A stretch of 64,000 nucleotides of DNA from an uncultured Caldilineaceae bacterium (GTDB lineage Bacteria; Chloroflexota; Anaerolineae; Caldilineales; Caldilineaceae), in assembly GCA_951812725.1 (NCBI GenBank), contig OX638330.1, positions 5,125,405 through 5,189,404 of the forward strand. Direction: 5' to 3'. Positions 44,360-52,547 of the stretch are shown in pieces. A model generated the notes under the pieces. It saw only the letters and a list, made by a program, of their open reading frames with translations, had not been told where the DNA came from and did no database searches. The translations under genes were made by a program, and so were the position numbers. Position 1 is the stretch's first letter. Each line of letters begins with the position of its first letter.

Positions 44360-45249
44360 GTGGGGGCGCGGGTAGTGCTGTACGAGGCGACTGGCGGTGC
44401 AGGCTGGACCAATAGAGATAACTGGCTGAGCGACCCGCACGCCACCGGCGCGCCCGGCTATGCGGTCGACTTTTTTAGGGAATGGAACAACAGGAATATG
44501 GACGCTGGAATACCGCGGAAAATGCGGACGGCAGGGGCGGTCACAAGCAGGAGTTCGCAGACGACTACGCGGGGGATAGAACCCCTGGGGTTATTCGCAC
44601 CCATTGCCCTGGTGCGTCATGTACTTCAAGCCCGAAGGCGACACCTGCAACCGGTGGCAGTGGGATGATATGGCCAAATGGCTGGAGGGATACCGGGAGA
44701 AGTGCATGGCCATATTACGTTCGGAGCAAACGGATCATGAAATACATATGCGTAAAGCGGCGTGTGAGCGTTTCAGCAGCTCAATCATTTCGTATCTGTG
44801 GCAACCCGGCGGCAGGCCATTCAGTGACGAAGAATAGCGGGAGCGCGGCATAGACCCTCTCCGCCTGGCGAACAGGAACACCTGATTATCCTCGATGCCG
44901 ACGAAGAGGAGCAGTCCGAGGACTGGTCCCCGTGCCCCCAACTGGACCAACCGCACCTTGTGGACCGCAGGGCAATCGCATCTAAATCTGGACGCCGAAA
45001 TATCCCACGAAGGGCACCCACAAGGGGTGTCCCTATCAATTGTTGATCGTTTTCAGCCGGAAAACCGATCTCCAGTCGCTGAAAACCTTAGAAATTTGCG
45101 ACCGCGCACTATGATTTGCACTGTTTTCGGCGTTTTTTTTCGGAGCTGGGCTCGAATCAGGTAGAGGCGCGGGGTCTTGACCCAATTGGATGCAATCGCC
45201 CTGCCAACTGCGCTTGCACTGCCCACAACGCCAAAAGAGAGCTACTGCC
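44360..45249 (+). pseudogene. LRR-cap fragment followed by non-coding debris
   Basis: Near 44360-44440 the frame reads VVLYEATGGAGWTNRDNWLSD, the usual N-terminal cap of secreted bacterial leucine-rich repeat proteins, then drifts off with no repeats. A later frame (44604-44837, WQWDDMAKWLEGYREKC) has no clear family. Nothing else is recognisable up to the enolase-superfamily gene. Confidence 0.45.
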
Positions 45250-46605
45250 ATGAAAACGACCGATATCCGCGCGGAGACGGTTGAGGTTTCCTTCGACGAC
45301 GAGCGCTTGAGCGTCCCCCTGCACCTCAGCAAGGGCGTGATCGAGGCCATCACCTATGCCACCGTCACCGTACGGGCGCGCACCCGCGCCGGGACAGAGG
45401 TGCAGGGCACCGGCGCGATCCTGCTCTCCGACGTGTGGGCCTTCCCCGCGCCAGACCTGACCCATGAGGAAAAGGATCGCCTCATGCGCCGCCTGTGCCG
45501 CGCCATCGCCGCCTGGCTGCAGGATGACCCGTTCGAAGATCCCATCCAGAAGGGGATCAGGTTGGAACAGGCCGCGGTCGAACTGGCCGCGCAGCTGGCC
45601 GGCGAAGAGCCTCTCCTGCAGAGCACGCCAATGCCCCGACTGGCCGTGCTCAACTGCATGGCCCCCTTCGACGCCGCCCTCCACGACGCCTGGGGCGCGG
45701 CCCTGCCCGTACCACTCTACGCCGCATACACGGCGGAGAACCTGAACCAGGATCTGAGCGCAAACTTGGGCGCAGACTTTGCCGGCAGCTATCCGGCGGA
45801 CTATCTGGGCACAAGGCGGCGCGCGCTGTCCGTCCAGCATGTCGTCGGCTTCAACGACGCCCTCACCCCGGCCGAGGCGGACCCGCAGCAGCCGGCGCCG
45901 GCAGACCTCCCCGCCGACCTGACAAGCTGGATTGCGCGCGACCGCCTGCGCTGTCTCAAGCTCAAGCTGCGCGGCCAGTCACCGGCCGAGGACGCCGACC
46001 GCCTGATCGAAGTACATGCCGTGGCTTCCCAGGCCATGGAGGCCGCCGGTGTGGCGGGCGGACCGCGCCTGTCGGTAGACCCCAATGAGGCCTACCAAGA
46101 GGCTGCCATGATGCTCGAAGTGCTGGACCGTGTCGCCGCGCAGAAGCCGCAAGCGCTAGCCGCGCTGGACTACATCGAGCAGCCCACCCCCCGCGACCTG
46201 GCGGCCTATACCGACACGCTTCACGAGGTGGCCGCGCGCGTGCCTGTCGTCGTCGACGAAAGCCTGGACGACCTCGACAATCTCGACTGGATCTATCGCC
46301 TGGGCTGGTCCGGGCTGGCCGTGAAGACCTGCAAGGGCCATACACACTCGCTGCTGGCCTACTGCTGGGGCCGCCATCACCGCCTCTATCTCACGCTGCA
46401 AGACCTCACCAACCCCGGCCTCGCGTTGGTTCACAGCGTCAACTTCTGCGCCTACCTGCGCCTCGACGTCGACTGCTTCGAGGGCAACTACCGCCAGTTC
46501 ATGCCCCTGTCGCGGCCCCATGAACAGGCCGCCCACCCCGCCTACTTCCAGGTCACGGACGGCCAACTGCTCCTGCCGCCCGACATGGGCCCGGGCCTAT
46601 ACTGA
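45250..46605 (+). CDS. Enolase-superfamily enzyme (mandelate racemase-like)
   Basis: 451 residues from ATG 45250. The N-terminal lid (LSVPLHLSKGVIEAITYATVTV) precedes a barrel with LRCLKLKLRG (K-x-K base motif), RLSVDPNEAY (Asp metal ligand), LDYIEQPTPRDL (Glu ligand), VPVVVDESLDDLDN (Asp/Glu ligand) and GLAVKTCKGHTHS (Lys). The lysine in VKTCKG suits the muconate-lactonising or dipeptide-epimerase type more than the His of mandelate racemase. Substrate is unknown; a dipeptide or acid sugar is plausible given the M55 peptidase next door. Confidence 0.82.
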   Translation: MKTTDIRAETVEVSFDDERLSVPLHLSKGVIEAITYATVTVRARTRAGTEVQGTGAILLSDVWAFPAPDLTHEEKDRLMRRLCRAIAAWLQDDPFEDPIQKGIRLEQAAVELAAQLAGEEPLLQSTPMPRLAVLNCMAPFDAALHDAWGAALPVPLYAAYTAENLNQDLSANLGADFAGSYPADYLGTRRRALSVQHVVGFNDALTPAEADPQQPAPADLPADLTSWIARDRLRCLKLKLRGQSPAEDADRLIEVHAVASQAMEAAGVAGGPRLSVDPNEAYQEAAMMLEVLDRVAAQKPQALAALDYIEQPTPRDLAAYTDTLHEVAARVPVVVDESLDDLDNLDWIYRLGWSGLAVKTCKGHTHSLLAYCWGRHHRLYLTLQDLTNPGLALVHSVNFCAYLRLDVDCFEGNYRQFMPLSRPHEQAAHPAYFQVTDGQLLLPPDMGPGLY

Positions 46606-46627
46606 GGCAGCGGTATATGAGAAGTTG

Positions 46628-46665
46628 CTGACCACTAACCACTAACCACTAACCACTGACCACTG
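46628..46665. repeat. Heptamer tandem repeat (CTAACCA)n
   Basis: Five consecutive 7-bp units: CTGACCA, then three CTAACCA, then CTGACCA, then CTG. It fills the 65-bp gap between the converging enolase-superfamily and M55 genes. Confidence 0.8.
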
Positions 46666-46670
46666 CCCTT

Positions 46671-47465
46671 TCACCTGTAGACAATATCGAGAATATTGTC
46701 GCTGCGGAAGCGCACCCGCTGCGCGTCCACCCGTTCGGCGCCCGCTTTGTTCATCTCCGCGTCGGCCGTGTCAGTATGGAAGAAGCGTTTTTCCAGTTCA
46801 TAGGGGCCGGGCCAGACCAGGGGCGCAATCGGGTCCTGGCGATGTTTGGCTACGGCTGCGGCGATGCCCTCGCGGATGCGCTGTCGCGCCGCCTGTGCGG
46901 AAAGTGAGATGGCCGAGCCGCGTCCCAGCCCCTCCTTCACCGCCGTCGTGGTGATCTCCGGCACCAGCTCCTCCGCCTCCTGGCAGGCATCGCGCTCGCC
47001 GCTCAGAAAGAGCAGTGGCAGCCCCAATCCGCCCATAAACAGAGCAAGCTGTCCGATCTCGCCGATCGGTCTGCCGTTGAGCCGGTAGGCGTCCACCGTG
47101 CGGCTGTTCTGCGTGTGGTTCTGATTACTGGTTAAGACCCCGGCCATGGCGTGCTGGCCGACGATGACAAAGGCGTCGTAGCGCCCGATCACCTCCTGCA
47201 ACCGGCTCCAGGGCGGCGAAGGCCGGCCATGCAGCAGCAGCGCGGCCGGATGCAACGTATCAAAATCGATCCCGCCCGCGCCGTGCCCGTCCCAGACAAG
47301 AACCTCCTCCACCCCGGCATCCAACAGACCGTCCACCGCCGCGTTGACTTCGCCGGTCACCAGCTTCTTTCCGGCATCGTAGTAGCGGCCGTCGGGAAAG
47401 GACTGGTCCGCGAACGAGACGACCCCCGCCACACCTTCCATGTCGGTTACCATGAAGATTTTCAT
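46671..47465 (-). CDS. M55-family D-aminopeptidase (DppA-like)
   Basis: 264 residues. Zinc ligands fit the M55 family: TDMEGVAG (Asp8, Glu10), VWDGHGAGG (His60), and VGQHAMAGV (His about 104), with NSRTVDAYRLNG after it. DppA-type enzymes are decameric, self-compartmentalising peptidases that release D-amino acids from peptides. Operon partners are absent: the neighbours are the convergent enolase-superfamily gene and, beyond, the modification methyltransferase. It matches the D-threonine-aldolase-like gene in theme. Confidence 0.88.
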   Translation of the reverse strand: MKIFMVTDMEGVAGVVSFADQSFPDGRYYDAGKKLVTGEVNAAVDGLLDAGVEEVLVWDGHGAGGIDFDTLHPAALLLHGRPSPPWSRLQEVIGRYDAFVIVGQHAMAGVLTSNQNHTQNSRTVDAYRLNGRPIGEIGQLALFMGGLGLPLLFLSGERDACQEAEELVPEITTTAVKEGLGRGSAISLSAQAARQRIREGIAAAVAKHRQDPIAPLVWPGPYELEKRFFHTDTADAEMNKAGAERVDAQRVRFRSDNILDIVYR

Positions 47466-47538
47466 GGGTGACGCTCCATAAGGCAGTTTTTAGTTCTTGA
47501 AAACATGGTGCTATCGAGTCGAGAGCGGTTGTTCGGAA

Positions 47539-48684
47539 CTATCGAGGTTTCAAAATGAGGTCTACTTCACAGTTAGCCCTTTTGGGTGCTCCGCCTCGAC
47601 TGTAAGGTTTTGTCTGACGATTTGGGGTCAGCGGACAAAGAGCATGGGTGATATGTTTTTCGGGAAAGATTTCGGTTAGTACGGCGCGAGTACTGTTCAA
47701 AGTTGACTCTCTTTGATCGGTCCTGATGTAGATAATGGCGTCGTCAGCAAGAATAGGCCTCGCTCGAACGAAAACCTGGGTAAGCAGCTGACGGTATTGA
47801 CTTAGGTTGCTGAACTTCCCACCATATCGATTTTCTTGTTTGCCGGGGGTATCTGAGCAGCCTAACAACCACAATCGTAGCCATTGGTCGTAATAGTAAT
47901 TTGTGACGTTATGATAAGGGGGAGAAGTAAATAACAGCGTTGCTTTAGGTCGTCTGTACTCCTTTACGTCACGGGCTAGGGCTGGTAATTTGCGGATGCT
48001 ATCGCCCAGATACACGATAGCATCTTTGATAGTTGGTTTGCCGTGAACGTAGCGCCAATCAATGCGTTTTCGGATAAAAGCAACTGGATCTATGTCTGGT
48101 GGCGTGAGGTTCCTTTTTGCCCACCAGCGGATGCAATATTCGGGAGCCATGGCAGTGCTCTGGCGCATCTGGTTCGAAAACGACTGATGGCGTTTGCCAT
48201 GCAGCGAAATCAAAATTAGGGCCATGAGAGTGCGATCAGTCTTGCTCCGCCGCCAGTTCAGGCTTGCACGTGCGCAGAGTAAGAACTCACGCACTTTGTC
48301 AGTGAAACAGAGATAGAAGAACTGAGGCAAACTATATGCTTCTTGTCGGTAGCAGGGTGCATTTTCAGAAAGTTCTTCTAGCCTTCGGGTCACGTCCCTG
48401 TAGTCCCCGGGGTTTAGTTTAGCGTTGGCGTATACGTAGCCGAGAGGATTGATTTCAATTCCGACTGCCTTCCGGTGTTGGGTAGCAGCACTGTATATAG
48501 CGGTGCCGCGGCCTGCAAATGGATCGATAACGACGTCCCCAGGCTGGGTGTAATCTCTTATGACTTCATCAGCAAACGATGTTGGAAACATCGCGTAGTA
48601 AGGGCCTATTCCCGCCCATCGGCTTTCCGGAGTATCATATTTGCGTCGACGAGATGTTATAGGCATGGCTCTTTGCCGATTCAT
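47539..48684 (-). CDS. DNA methyltransferase of the GHKL-HerA-NurA set
   Basis: 381 residues with DPFAGRGTAIYSA (SAM motif I), GIEINPLGY (motif II-like), and TSPPYHNVTNYYYD (catalytic motif IV). SPPY favours N4-cytosine or N6-adenine modification. Motif I precedes motif IV. Its ATG overlaps the last bases of nurA (ATGA), so it is the last gene of that operon. It would mark self DNA. GC is lower than that of the neighbouring metabolic genes. Confidence 0.85.
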   Translation of the reverse strand: MNRQRAMPITSRRRKYDTPESRWAGIGPYYAMFPTSFADEVIRDYTQPGDVVIDPFAGRGTAIYSAATQHRKAVGIEINPLGYVYANAKLNPGDYRDVTRRLEELSENAPCYRQEAYSLPQFFYLCFTDKVREFLLCARASLNWRRSKTDRTLMALILISLHGKRHQSFSNQMRQSTAMAPEYCIRWWAKRNLTPPDIDPVAFIRKRIDWRYVHGKPTIKDAIVYLGDSIRKLPALARDVKEYRRPKATLLFTSPPYHNVTNYYYDQWLRLWLLGCSDTPGKQENRYGGKFSNLSQYRQLLTQVFVRARPILADDAIIYIRTDQRESTLNSTRAVLTEIFPEKHITHALCPLTPNRQTKPYSRGGAPKRANCEVDLILKPR

Positions 48685-50030
48685 TCTTCCCTGAAAATCT
48701 TCTCCAGGATTCTGGCCCCAGCTCTAAGTGGGATGGCTGCGTGGGCATGCGCACGTACAAGCGGTGCGAAACCGTCTTTGTATAAGTAGGTAGCAAGCTC
48801 ATCCATAATGTCTAGAGCTTCGCCAATTCGCGGGAAAGCGGCCTCGGAGACGCATCGTTGGTCTTGTCCCTGAGCATTCACTATAGGAGTCATAACTACT
48901 GAGTGCTGGCCGGCTCGATTCTTGTAAAGAACCTTACGCCCATAGTATGTCGCTGATCCGTAGGGTTTGGCATCTGGTGGGCGCAGCATGATGTGTCTGT
49001 GGATATAATCTAAATCTGGAGCCAGAGCCGTGCTGTTAGGCAGTCGCTGTCTAGGACCTTCGTTTTCTACCCAGTCTATTTCATTCAGGTGGTCCAAGAA
49101 TTGACCTGACTTTTCTATACCCATCAGCAGAACACCAGGGCCTCCCTTGTCTTGCGCTTTCTTATGCAGACGGGTAATTTCTACTTCCATGTAATATTTG
49201 AGCCATGCGGGCATTCCAAATATGGCCAGGGGACCGTCCATAATGAAAGCCGTGTCACGGAATACTCCTAAGCTGTCGGTTCGCTCAAAGTACCGTAGAA
49301 TATTCACCATCATAAGGTGTTCTATTACCTGTCTGACAGCAGTGAAGGCTTGTTCACTTGACCCATTTTCCTCAAAACGCTCGTGGGCTCTAAGGACATC
49401 TGTTTCGTAAATAGCCTCACCAAGCCCACAGATACAAACTGTCGTACCTCGTTCTGGCATGATCCATTTGCCAGGATCCTTAAGTTCACAGTCGTCAATG
49501 GGGCATGTTATTCTAGCGTCTTGGCGTTCCGCCGTTATGGCCCGCAACGTTTCCAACAGCGTTTCGTGCTCCGGGTCCAGTCTTGCTGTTTCTAATTCCT
49601 GACTGATTGTGGCTCTGAAGAATCGTTTGGACGAGTCTTCAGGCTTGTCGTGCCTTACGACGTTTCGGCCGGGCAACACGGCGCTTAATGTATCGCACTG
49701 CTCCATCTCCCGCATCTCGTTAGGGCTAGGGATATAGTTGCGAGGAATGTTCCGTATCGCCTGAAGTTTGATGACGATAGCTGCCCAGTGGAGGAGGGCT
49801 GCCTCAGCGCCGGGATAACCGTTTTGTACTCTGTGAGTCACCGATGACCCGTCAATAGCGATTACGCGTTTTATGTTGTGTAGGCCTCGCGAGGGATTCA
49901 ACTGAAATGGCAACGCATGAGGTCTCTGGCCCTCGCTATGCCTGATAATGCCTCTGAACTCTTGGACACTGGGGCTTTCTATTAAACGCCAAAGGGAGTC
50001 ACCTCTGGCGAATTCATTTTGGTAGGGCAT
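48681..50030 (-). CDS. nurA: NurA-domain nuclease
   Basis: ATG 50030 (GGAG upstream) is taken instead of an upstream start within herA; 449 residues. NurA landmarks: KRVIAIDGSSV (metal Asp, about residue 58), TAFIMDGPLAIFG (second Asp), YYGRKVLYKNRAGQHSVVMTP and the His in VRAHAHAAIPLRAGA. An inserted segment with CPIDDCELKDPGK and CICGLGE has paired cysteines and could bind zinc. NurA is a 5'-3' exonuclease/endonuclease driven by the HerA ring. It lies 13 bp after herA. Confidence 0.82.
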   Translation of the reverse strand: MPYQNEFARGDSLWRLIESPSVQEFRGIIRHSEGQRPHALPFQLNPSRGLHNIKRVIAIDGSSVTHRVQNGYPGAEAALLHWAAIVIKLQAIRNIPRNYIPSPNEMREMEQCDTLSAVLPGRNVVRHDKPEDSSKRFFRATISQELETARLDPEHETLLETLRAITAERQDARITCPIDDCELKDPGKWIMPERGTTVCICGLGEAIYETDVLRAHERFEENGSSEQAFTAVRQVIEHLMMVNILRYFERTDSLGVFRDTAFIMDGPLAIFGMPAWLKYYMEVEITRLHKKAQDKGGPGVLLMGIEKSGQFLDHLNEIDWVENEGPRQRLPNSTALAPDLDYIHRHIMLRPPDAKPYGSATYYGRKVLYKNRAGQHSVVMTPIVNAQGQDQRCVSEAAFPRIGEALDIMDELATYLYKDGFAPLVRAHAHAAIPLRAGARILEKIFREE

Positions 50031-50043
50031 TGAAGCGCTCCAG

Positions 50044-52284
50044 CTAACGTAGTTGCTGGTCAAAAAGGGTTGCAGCTTGAGTTCGTACCTCTGGTTCGAC
50101 TCTTGAGGTTGGAGCCACAAACTTGTTGATTTGCACTGGCAAGGTGTAGGGGCTGGACAGGGTTCGGACTCTCAGGAAACCGGTCTCGTTGACCTTGGTG
50201 ATGCTATCGGTAAAGTCGGAGAAATCATTGTATTTGCTCAACTGCCGCGTTTCATCGGTGTTGTTGAGGTGTGCAATGAACCAGTTTTCAGTATTCTTGA
50301 GAATGTTTGTCTGAATTGTGGATGGCTCCTGGGTGGAATAAACTAGGCCGATGTTAAACTTTGCGCCCTCTTTTGCGACCCGCGCCCAGATATTTGTGGT
50401 GTCGACCTCGCTGCCTTTGGGAAGCAGAGTGTGTGCCTCCTCGACATAAATGATGACTGGAGGTGGTCTTTTAAATCCGCCGGTAGCCTTGTCAGGTTCC
50501 GGACTTACAAAGGCTCTTTGCTGTGCGGCGAAAATTCCTTGCATGATTCGAGTGGCGGCTTGTTCGTTCATTTCGGGGTCACCCAGCGCCTGGTCAAATA
50601 TCACCAACTTGCCGGCACGGATATGATTGATGATGTCTTCGGCATAATCGGTGGCAGAATCCAAGCTGTGCCATTGACGGGTTTTCTGGATGATAGCCAA
50701 GCCGCGAGTGTTCTCGAAGATGCGCAACAAGCCCAGGAAACGGTCGTCGGACCAGTTGCGATCTTTTTTATGTTCGCTGTCAACCTTTTTGAAGGCGTTG
50801 CTGCCAACCCATTCAGAAAATGCTCGGCAGAAGTTCTGCGCCATATCCCATGGCATTCTGTTCTTATTTCCCTCGCCTCCCATATATCCAACGTATTTGC
50901 TCATTTCCTGCTCATCCCGCATTGCATTGCGGATTTGGTCGTTGAACAGCCCTTCGGTACTGAGTTCAGTGTCGGAGTGTTCAAATCCAGCAGCAGCCAG
51001 TACTGACTTGTAAACGAACAGAGCGCGGCGGTATCGAGTACTTACACCATAGTCGTCGGCGTCCGGGGGAGCCGTGATGTCAGCATTGATGAAACTTTGG
51101 ACGTAACCGCTCGACTCTTCCCGCAAAGCTTGATTTATGATCTGTTTGCCTTGGTAGAGACTGTGAAGCGATTCATCCAGTTCTTGTTTGCCCGGATTCT
51201 TGCTGCGAGGCATTTCGTCGCCAAAAAAGTTAAATCTGGTGATTTTGCGGTCGGGGTCATATGGGTGAGGGTGCAGCCCATAGGTTACGACATCATCGGC
51301 AAGATCGTCGTCGATGTTCGCTACGTGCCTCAGACATCCTTGGTCTTGCGGATTCTCGTTGGCATACTCACCGTTAGGGTCGAAAATGAGTTGTCCAACT
51401 TTTTGCCCTTTATCGGAAGTGCGCAATTGAAATACGGCGTTGACAATAGTTTTGGTCGTGTTTGATTTACCAGTGCGGGTCATGCCGAACAAGGCGGTTC
51501 TTTGGGCCAGGAGGTCTTCGGTTGTTATATATACAGGCACGGCTTCGGCGGCTTCAAAGTTTCGCACGGAGGCGGCATAGCGCAACTTACCGATTGTCAC
51601 CGGCCCTGAATCAGCGGTCGTGTCTTCATCAGCGTTCATGTCTTCCCACCTGGGGAAATTTACGATTAGTTCCAACGCTTGCCCGGCCGGCTTATAAGCC
51701 TTCATCCCCTGGCCCGAGTAAAAATTGTCGATGTCGCCACCAAATTCTAGTTGCCATACTCGTGTTTCTGGGTTGATGTTCATGCGGAAAGTACCCAGAA
51801 TGCGGCAGTGCGCTCCGGCATAACGCATCTGGTCGAGGGTAAATTGGTCTGTTTTGCCGCCTTCGTCCCAATTGTCGGGAGTCTGAGTTGCTCTTTGTCC
51901 TGCCTCAAGTCGGGCTTGCTTCATCTCTACTTCATTTGGTAGAGCGCTGGCCCGGAGAGCACGCAACAGGATCAGAGACGTTTGGGCATCGCTGAGATCA
52001 AAGGCGTCGTCGTCGGGCTTTATCCTTGTGGCAAGCAACAGGCAGCCATGGGGCACGCCGCCAACATCCTGTCTTAGTCTGTCGTGAATCAGCACTTCCG
52101 CGGTATCATAGTCCATGCTAATCAGGTCGCCAACGCATCGATCTGGTTGAATGAGGTTAACCAACTCTTGAACCGCTTTGGTGGTCTGTTGGTCGGCTCT
52201 TTCTTTGGCGTGGTCTGATTTTACGTTTCTCAATACACCGGTATCGAAACCGTTTGCGCTGGTTGAACTTTGTATTGTGGCCAT
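50044..52284 (-). CDS. herA: HerA-type hexameric DNA translocase ATPase
   Basis: 746 residues; ATG 52284 has GGAGGA 7-8 nt upstream. HAS-barrel-like N-terminus, Walker A GMTRTGKSNTTKT, Walker B VIIYVEEAHTLLP, sensor STQEPSTIQ and a conserved NNTDETRQLSKYNDF. HerA forms a DNA-pumping hexamer that binds NurA. The pair acts in end resection in archaea, and in bacteria it recurs in defence operons. The 263-bp gap to the GHKL gene upstream holds no gene, so it might have its own promoter. Confidence 0.9.
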   Translation of the reverse strand: MATIQSSTSANGFDTGVLRNVKSDHAKERADQQTTKAVQELVNLIQPDRCVGDLISMDYDTAEVLIHDRLRQDVGGVPHGCLLLATRIKPDDDAFDLSDAQTSLILLRALRASALPNEVEMKQARLEAGQRATQTPDNWDEGGKTDQFTLDQMRYAGAHCRILGTFRMNINPETRVWQLEFGGDIDNFYSGQGMKAYKPAGQALELIVNFPRWEDMNADEDTTADSGPVTIGKLRYAASVRNFEAAEAVPVYITTEDLLAQRTALFGMTRTGKSNTTKTIVNAVFQLRTSDKGQKVGQLIFDPNGEYANENPQDQGCLRHVANIDDDLADDVVTYGLHPHPYDPDRKITRFNFFGDEMPRSKNPGKQELDESLHSLYQGKQIINQALREESSGYVQSFINADITAPPDADDYGVSTRYRRALFVYKSVLAAAGFEHSDTELSTEGLFNDQIRNAMRDEQEMSKYVGYMGGEGNKNRMPWDMAQNFCRAFSEWVGSNAFKKVDSEHKKDRNWSDDRFLGLLRIFENTRGLAIIQKTRQWHSLDSATDYAEDIINHIRAGKLVIFDQALGDPEMNEQAATRIMQGIFAAQQRAFVSPEPDKATGGFKRPPPVIIYVEEAHTLLPKGSEVDTTNIWARVAKEGAKFNIGLVYSTQEPSTIQTNILKNTENWFIAHLNNTDETRQLSKYNDFSDFTDSITKVNETGFLRVRTLSSPYTLPVQINKFVAPTSRVEPEVRTQAATLFDQQLR

Positions 52285-52547
52285 TTTGTTTCCTCCTGCT
52301 AGCGGTCCCATTATTGCCTAGATTGTACTACGCTCTTTGGCTCTGAGGAATTGGGGGGATTCGAACGCGCATAGTAGGCAGACCTAATGTAGATCCCAAA
52401 TGAGGCCGAGAACTCGAAAATAGCGAAAGAGCGGGGGAGACGCCAACGATTCTAAGGTGCAGGCCGTGCGACAAGTCTTGGTATCAAATTGAACTTACAT
52501 TAGATGCCGAAGCCCGCCAGATTCTTTTTCAAAACATTGGCAGTTGT

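Noticed and set aside
46628..46665. CRISPR-like array
   Set aside because: Units are 7 bp with no spacers. No array with 20-40 bp repeats, and no cas operon, was seen in the window.
52340..52375. GGGATTCGAACGCGC, resembling a tRNA T-loop on the minus strand (possible attachment site)
   Set aside because: The five bases on either side of TTCGAAT do not pair and no acceptor or anticodon arm can be built. A tRNA or att relic cannot be supported.
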